Positions 60,440 to 64,000 of a stretch of DNA of 64,000 nucleotides are shown in pieces. Within the stretch, counting starts at the first letter, position 1. Every line of letters starts with the position of its first letter. The stretch is taken from positions 1-64,000 of the forward strand of contig JBNKDD010000001.1 of NCBI GenBank assembly GCA_050288085.1, in the 5' to 3' direction. The notes under the pieces were generated by a model. That model was not told where the DNA came from. It was given only the letters and a program-made list of their open reading frames with translations, and did not search any database. Source of the DNA: JBNKDD01 sp050288085. GTDB lineage: Bacteria; Chloroflexota; Anaerolineae; Aggregatilineales; UBA3940. Made by a program: the position numbers and the translations under genes.

Positions 60440-60979
60440 ATGAACCTATGGCATGAATTACCCCCAGGACCCAGATCACCTGATGTGGTCTATACAATTG
60501 TTGAAATCCCAAAGGGTAGTCGCAATAAGTACGAGTATCATAAGCAGGCTGGCATTCTCAAACTTGACCGGGTTTTGTACTCTTCGCTTTACTACCCAGG
60601 CGACTATGGTCTGATTCCTCGCACTTATTATGATGATGGTGATCCCCTTGATATTCTGGTAATGATCAACGAGCCGACTTTTCCCTTATGTGTGATCGAA
60701 GCCCGCCCGATTGGTCTATTCCGTATGATGGACCGAGATCAACCTGACGATAAGGTGCTGGCTGTGCCAGACAAAGACCCGTTGTATCGCGATTATCACG
60801 ACGTCTCCGATATTCCCCAGCACTTTTTGCAGGAAGTTGCCCATTTCTTCTCGGTGTATAAAGACCTGGAAGGAGCCCGTGTCGAGCCGATTGGGTGGGA
60901 AGACGCTAAAGCCGCGAGAGAAAAAATTGAGTACGCGGTTCGTCTTTACCAGTCCACTTTCCAACCGCCGACTCTGTAG
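60440..60979 (+). CDS. ppa: Inorganic pyrophosphatase (family I)
   Basis: The ATG at 60440 fits the normal family start (MNLWHELPPG); the open frame extends to a GTG at 60359 close to TATAAT-like sequences, so a longer leaderless form is possible. The 179-residue enzyme has IPKGSRNKYEYHK, YPGDYGLIPRTYYDDGDPLD with the metal-binding acid cluster, and ARPIGLFRMMDRDQPDDK. It hydrolyses pyrophosphate. Its stop is 18 bases before a response-regulator gene. Confidence 0.92.
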   Translation: MNLWHELPPGPRSPDVVYTIVEIPKGSRNKYEYHKQAGILKLDRVLYSSLYYPGDYGLIPRTYYDDGDPLDILVMINEPTFPLCVIEARPIGLFRMMDRDQPDDKVLAVPDKDPLYRDYHDVSDIPQHFLQEVAHFFSVYKDLEGARVEPIGWEDAKAAREKIEYAVRLYQSTFQPPTL

Positions 60980-60996
60980 CGGGGAGGAGTGTACCA

Positions 60997-61386
60997 ATGT
61001 CATCTCAGCAAGCCCTCATTCTGATTATCGAGGATAATGCAGACAACCGTACCCTGATCAGAGACCTGTTGGGGGCGATGGACTATGTTGTCATTGAGGC
61101 AACGGATGGGGTAGAAGGTATTGAGAAGGCATTTGAAAAAGCTCCTGACCTGATCTTGATGGACCTTTCTTTGCCACGTAAAGATGGTTGGACTGCAACT
61201 CGTGAACTCAAAGCTCACCCGGATGTTTCACATATACCCATCATTGCGTTGACGGCACATGCTATGGTTGGTGATCGGGAGCGTGCACTGGAGGCAGGCT
61301 GTGACGATTACGTTTCTAAGCCGATCAATCTAAGCGAACTCCTGGAGAAAATCCAACGGCTCTTGATCAATTTGCCGCCTTCATAA
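60997..61386 (+). CDS. CheY-like response regulator, receiver only
   Basis: GGGGAGGAG precedes the ATG at 60997. The 129-residue single receiver has the acidic pair in IIEDNADN, the phospho-acceptor Asp in LILMDLSLPRKDGW (about 57), Thr in ALTAHAM and the conserved Lys in DYVSKPINLSELL. No output domain is present, so it probably acts in a phosphorelay with other signalling proteins of the operon. The downstream cyclase starts 12 bases later. Confidence 0.93.
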   Translation: MSSQQALILIIEDNADNRTLIRDLLGAMDYVVIEATDGVEGIEKAFEKAPDLILMDLSLPRKDGWTATRELKAHPDVSHIPIIALTAHAMVGDRERALEAGCDDYVSKPINLSELLEKIQRLLINLPPS

Positions 61387-61398
61387 GGATTGGTATCT

Positions 61399-62439
61399 GT
61401 GAAAATCCTGGTTGCCGAAGACAATGAAGACAGCCGCTTATTAGTGCTGGATATCCTGAACATGATGGGACATGAGGCTGCGGGAGCCAAGAATGGTCAG
61501 CAGGCATTATCCCTCGCCCAAGAAGAAACTCCCGATTTGATCATTCTTGATGTCAACATGCCCATTATGAGCGGCTTTGAGGCATTGGAACATATCAAAG
61601 CCGACGTCAAGCTGGCAGATATCCCGGTCTTGATGCTCACTGCACAGAGCGGAATCGATGATCGGGTGCAGGGGCTGGGGTTAGGAGCCGATGATTACAT
61701 CACCAAGCCGTTCAGCCCCCGCGAGTTGATGGCGCGTGTGGATGCTCGGCTGAGGGCTAAACAAGCCTCTGATGATCTGCGGGCGGCCAGGGATCACATC
61801 CTGAATACCTTTGAGCGCTATGTTGCTCCTTCTGTGGTTGAAAAACTGGTTGCCGATCCTACCAGTGTTCAATTAGGCGGGCAGTTGCAGGAAGTAACGG
61901 CCTTTTTTGCCGACCTGGAGGGATTCACAGGGCTGTCCGAAAATACTGAACCGGCTCAACTCCTCGATATCCTTAACGGGTATCTGTCTGTGGTCACAGA
62001 GGCGATTATCTCCAATGAGGGAACCCTGGATAAATTCCTGGGTGATGGCGTGATGGCTCTGTTTAATACGCCGCTGCAAATTCCGAATCACGCTTTGGCG
62101 GCTGTACAGGCGGCAATGGATGCGCAGATTCGCGTCGAAGCATATCATCAAAGTCTAGATCCAAAGTTTCACCTGAAATTTCGTATTGGTATACACACCG
62201 GTCATGCCATTGTCGGCAATGTTGGCGCGGCACAGATTCATGATTACACAGCCATCGGCGATACGATCAACACCGCTGCCCGGATTGAGCAAAGCGGTCA
62301 AGGTGGTCAGGTATTGATCAGCGAGACGACTTACGAGCTGGTCAAAGAAGCCGTTATTGCCGAGCAGCTTGGTGCACGTCAGGTCAGAGGGCGCAGTGAA
62401 CCGGTTGTTGTTTACCAGATCGGAGGCTTGAGGATATGA
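61399..62439 (+). CDS. Receiver-class III nucleotide cyclase
   Basis: The GTG at 61399, nine bases after AAGGA, is preferred over TTG 61390. The 346-residue protein starts with a receiver (about 1-120; VAEDNEDSR, LIILDVNMPIMSG, YITKPFSPREL) and a short helical linker (about 125-160). A class III cyclase domain follows (about 170-345). Metal-binding Asp residues lie in AFFADLEGFTG and LGDGVMALF. The base-selecting Lys in LDKFLGDG and YTAIGDTINTAARIE favour adenylate over guanylate. Phosphorylation of the receiver would control cAMP output. Its stop overlaps the next start (ATGA). Confidence 0.92.
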   Translation: MKILVAEDNEDSRLLVLDILNMMGHEAAGAKNGQQALSLAQEETPDLIILDVNMPIMSGFEALEHIKADVKLADIPVLMLTAQSGIDDRVQGLGLGADDYITKPFSPRELMARVDARLRAKQASDDLRAARDHILNTFERYVAPSVVEKLVADPTSVQLGGQLQEVTAFFADLEGFTGLSENTEPAQLLDILNGYLSVVTEAIISNEGTLDKFLGDGVMALFNTPLQIPNHALAAVQAAMDAQIRVEAYHQSLDPKFHLKFRIGIHTGHAIVGNVGAAQIHDYTAIGDTINTAARIEQSGQGGQVLISETTYELVKEAVIAEQLGARQVRGRSEPVVVYQIGGLRI

Positions 62440-63581
62440 CGAAAGAGACCAGTGTCCTGGTCGTAGCCGACTCGACCGAGATAGCCAATCATCTGGGGAA
62501 AAAACTCCTTCCCCAGGCTGGCTATAATGCTGTTATTGGGGATGCTTTTACTGTTCCCCCTCCTTGCGATGCGATCCTGGCTCACATCACCCGGCTTCGG
62601 GGGGACCCTTTTGGACCATTAAATACCCAGCGCCGGTTGGGATGTGATGCCCCGGCTATTTTGTACGCCCCCCGGATTACCGGCGAGATGGGAACTCAGC
62701 TCTTTACGGTCGGAATTCGCAATTTCGTGAGCACACCGCTTGATGACGCGGGTTTGCTTGAGAGTCTGGGAAAATTTATCACTTCTATCAAAGCGGAAAA
62801 AGGGCAGGCTGAGGTCAGTCAGCGCCTTGAACAGGCTCAGGTGCTCCTTGCACGGCGGCTTAACGAAATGAACACCTTATCTCGGATTGGCCGGGTCATC
62901 ACTAACGTGACCGATATTGATTCCTTGCTGTCACGGATTGTCGAAGCGGCTGTGTTTCTAACACATGCTGAAGAGGGCGCGATCTTCTTACTGGAAAAGG
63001 ACAGCGACGCTCTGATTTTGAGGGCTGAAAAAGGGTTCGATACCAAAAAGGCGGAAGTTATCCGGCGGCCATCATCGGACTCAGATGCCGTGCAGGTTGC
63101 CCGCACCGGCAAGCCGATCATGAAAAGCGGTGATTCTGAGCACAAGCTCAAGACTGGCTACCTGGTACGTGCCCTGATTAATGTACCGATCTTCATTGAT
63201 AAGAAGGTAGTCGGGGTGCTGGCGGTGTATCATCATGGCATGAAATCCTCGTTCACCGATCCCGATATGGCGGTGCTGTCAAATCTGGCCGACTATGCAG
63301 CTATTGCACTTGACAAGGTCAATTTGCTGGACGAACAGAAGGCGCGCTTTGATACCATGCTGGAGTCATCCCGCAAGGTGGCTTTACATGCCAAGACGCT
63401 CAATGGGCCGGTTGAGGGTATCGATGGGCAGATAGCCTTGCTGCTTTCCGGTTCAACCGGGGATCTGAATGAAAAACAACGGTCGGCAGTGACACGCATC
63501 CGGCAGGCGACCATGCGCTTACAGGAAATTGTCGGATTCATCGAACAAGAGATGAAGTCTGATACTCATGCGGCTAGCTAA
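62436..63581 (+). CDS. Pseudo-receiver/GAF/degenerate HisKA signalling protein
   Basis: This 381-residue protein overlaps the cyclase by four bases. The N-terminal part (about 5-115) is receiver-like but lacks the phospho-Asp (AILAHITR) and the Lys (FVSTPLDD). A coiled coil (about 120-150) and a GAF domain (about 165-310; EEGAIFLLEKDSDALILRA and VPIFIDKKVVGVLAVYHHG) follow. The last 60 residues align by eye to a HisKA dimer domain, with Lys where the phospho-His should be (KTLNGPV), and no ATPase domain follows. It probably senses a ligand and passes it through protein contacts. Confidence 0.8.
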   Translation: MTKETSVLVVADSTEIANHLGKKLLPQAGYNAVIGDAFTVPPPCDAILAHITRLRGDPFGPLNTQRRLGCDAPAILYAPRITGEMGTQLFTVGIRNFVSTPLDDAGLLESLGKFITSIKAEKGQAEVSQRLEQAQVLLARRLNEMNTLSRIGRVITNVTDIDSLLSRIVEAAVFLTHAEEGAIFLLEKDSDALILRAEKGFDTKKAEVIRRPSSDSDAVQVARTGKPIMKSGDSEHKLKTGYLVRALINVPIFIDKKVVGVLAVYHHGMKSSFTDPDMAVLSNLADYAAIALDKVNLLDEQKARFDTMLESSRKVALHAKTLNGPVEGIDGQIALLLSGSTGDLNEKQRSAVTRIRQATMRLQEIVGFIEQEMKSDTHAAS

Positions 63582-64000
63582 TCTTCTATTTGGCGCAGCC
63601 TGTTTATTGACGCTGGCGGCCTGTTCTACCGGTGTCCCTGCTGTTTCTCCAACTTTAACGGCACAGCCCACGCCAACCCCTCCGGTTGATGAATGGCTGC
63701 GCGATGCTTATCAGGTAGCCGATCCTACTACACGAAAGATTGGGGTACTGTCTGCAACTGAAGCCTATCTACAAGACCCGGCGCGCGCTGAATTAAACAA
63801 TGAACAACTCTCTATAGACTATTCTGAGATTGCTTTTTCTTCCGGTGTCCTGGTATTCCCCAATCCGGCTTTTATACACCGGCATGTTCAGATGGCTGTC
63901 GTATCGCTGCCGGATGGCCTGGGCATGGTGCTATTTGATCTACAATCGGGCACGATCCTTGAACTTACCCCCTGGGCGGTGGGGGTCAATGCCTTCCAGA
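63568..64000 (+). CDS. Lipoprotein, N-terminal part (cut by window edge)
   Basis: The ATG at 63568 overlaps the end of the previous gene by 14 bases. The visible 144 residues start with a lipoprotein signal (LLTLAAC, Cys19) and a Thr/Pro linker (TAQPTPTPPVDEWL). A soluble domain then begins (RDAYQVADPTTRKIGVL). The family is not recognised. Linkage to the cyclase/GAF operon suggests a surface or envelope component of the same signalling unit. The gene continues beyond the window. Confidence 0.8.
   Translation, partial: MRLANLLFGAACLLTLAACSTGVPAVSPTLTAQPTPTPPVDEWLRDAYQVADPTTRKIGVLSATEAYLQDPARAELNNEQLSIDYSEIAFSSGVLVFPNPAFIHRHVQMAVVSLPDGLGMVLFDLQSGTILELTPWAVGVNAFQ

Noticed and set aside
60359..60440. 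Extended N-terminus of the pyrophosphatase from GTG 60359
   Set aside because: Family members begin at the MNLWH-like sequence; the extension has no conserved features, although a leaderless longer form is not fully excluded.

Overview
The window looks like chromosomal DNA from a member of the Chloroflexota, most likely Anaerolineae-like. This is inferred from gene content only: several lipoproteins with Thr/Pro-rich linkers, a LysM/YkuD transpeptidase, two-part MacB/FtsX exporters, an R2-like ligand-binding oxidase, many HEAT-repeat proteins and an XdhC/NifX-like/DUF364 neighbourhood. Composition is moderate to high GC, except for AT-richer patches around 2.4-5.1 kb and 9.4-10.8 kb. Genes lie on both strands in short operons. 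There is no rRNA, CRISPR array or intact prophage. One tRNA (Ser-CGA) is present.

Layout. 1-4 kb: the end of endonuclease V, an MFS transporter, a LysM-YkuD L,D-transpeptidase and a PfkA-family phosphofructokinase. 4.1-8.3 kb: a TetR regulator divergent from an ABC ATPase/FtsX permease pair, with repeated palindromic operators between them. 8.4-18.6 kb: a LacI-regulated pentose (L-arabinose-like) locus. It has a LacI repressor, two palindromic operators, a near-consensus promoter, a decayed gene, a sugar isomerase, an FGGY kinase, an AraD-type epimerase and a CUT2 sugar ABC transporter. The locus ends in a fragment of a second AraD gene. 18.6-21.4 kb: an ACT-domain protein, a tyrosine recombinase with a coupled leader peptide, a small membrane protein and a zinc-ribbon/TIR-like protein. 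21.5-24.4 kb (minus): a HEAT protein, tag, maf and mutY, all in one direction with the TIR-like gene.

24.6-30.9 kb: pyruvate kinase, a fumarylacetoacetase-family hydrolase, XdhC, an XRE-cupin regulator, and a NifX-like/metallo-beta-lactamase/DUF364 trio. 30.9-34.2 kb (minus): a second ATPase/FtsX exporter, paralogous to the first. 34.5-36.9 kb: folE, folB and folK, facing a RibD-C-type reductase that may supply dihydrofolate reductase activity. 37-43.6 kb: a WD40 lipoprotein, tRNA-Ser, tadA (apparently leaderless), asnB, a GT2 glycosyltransferase and a SWIM zinc-finger protein. 43.6-50.6 kb: a GH31 glucosidase, a lipoprotein, a zinc-ribbon membrane protein, an epimerase, a small basic protein and CpaB. 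50.8-54.2 kb: two HEAT proteins and an MFS transporter, two of these three apparently on leaderless mRNAs, then a broken IS-type zinc-ribbon gene.

54.7-64 kb: an R2-like ligand-binding oxidase, a LuxR-type regulator, a STAS-like protein, a third exporter whose permease is an internal tandem duplication, inorganic pyrophosphatase, and a signalling operon. That operon holds a CheY-like receiver, a receiver-adenylate/guanylate cyclase, a GAF protein with degenerate receiver and HisKA modules, and a truncated lipoprotein at the edge. I see no clearly unknown multi-gene defence or biosynthetic system. The strongest leads are the Zn-ribbon/TIR-like protein that lacks the usual catalytic glutamate, the recombinase leader/palindrome, the AraD remnant, the folate-linked RibD-C protein and the leaderless promoter architecture.
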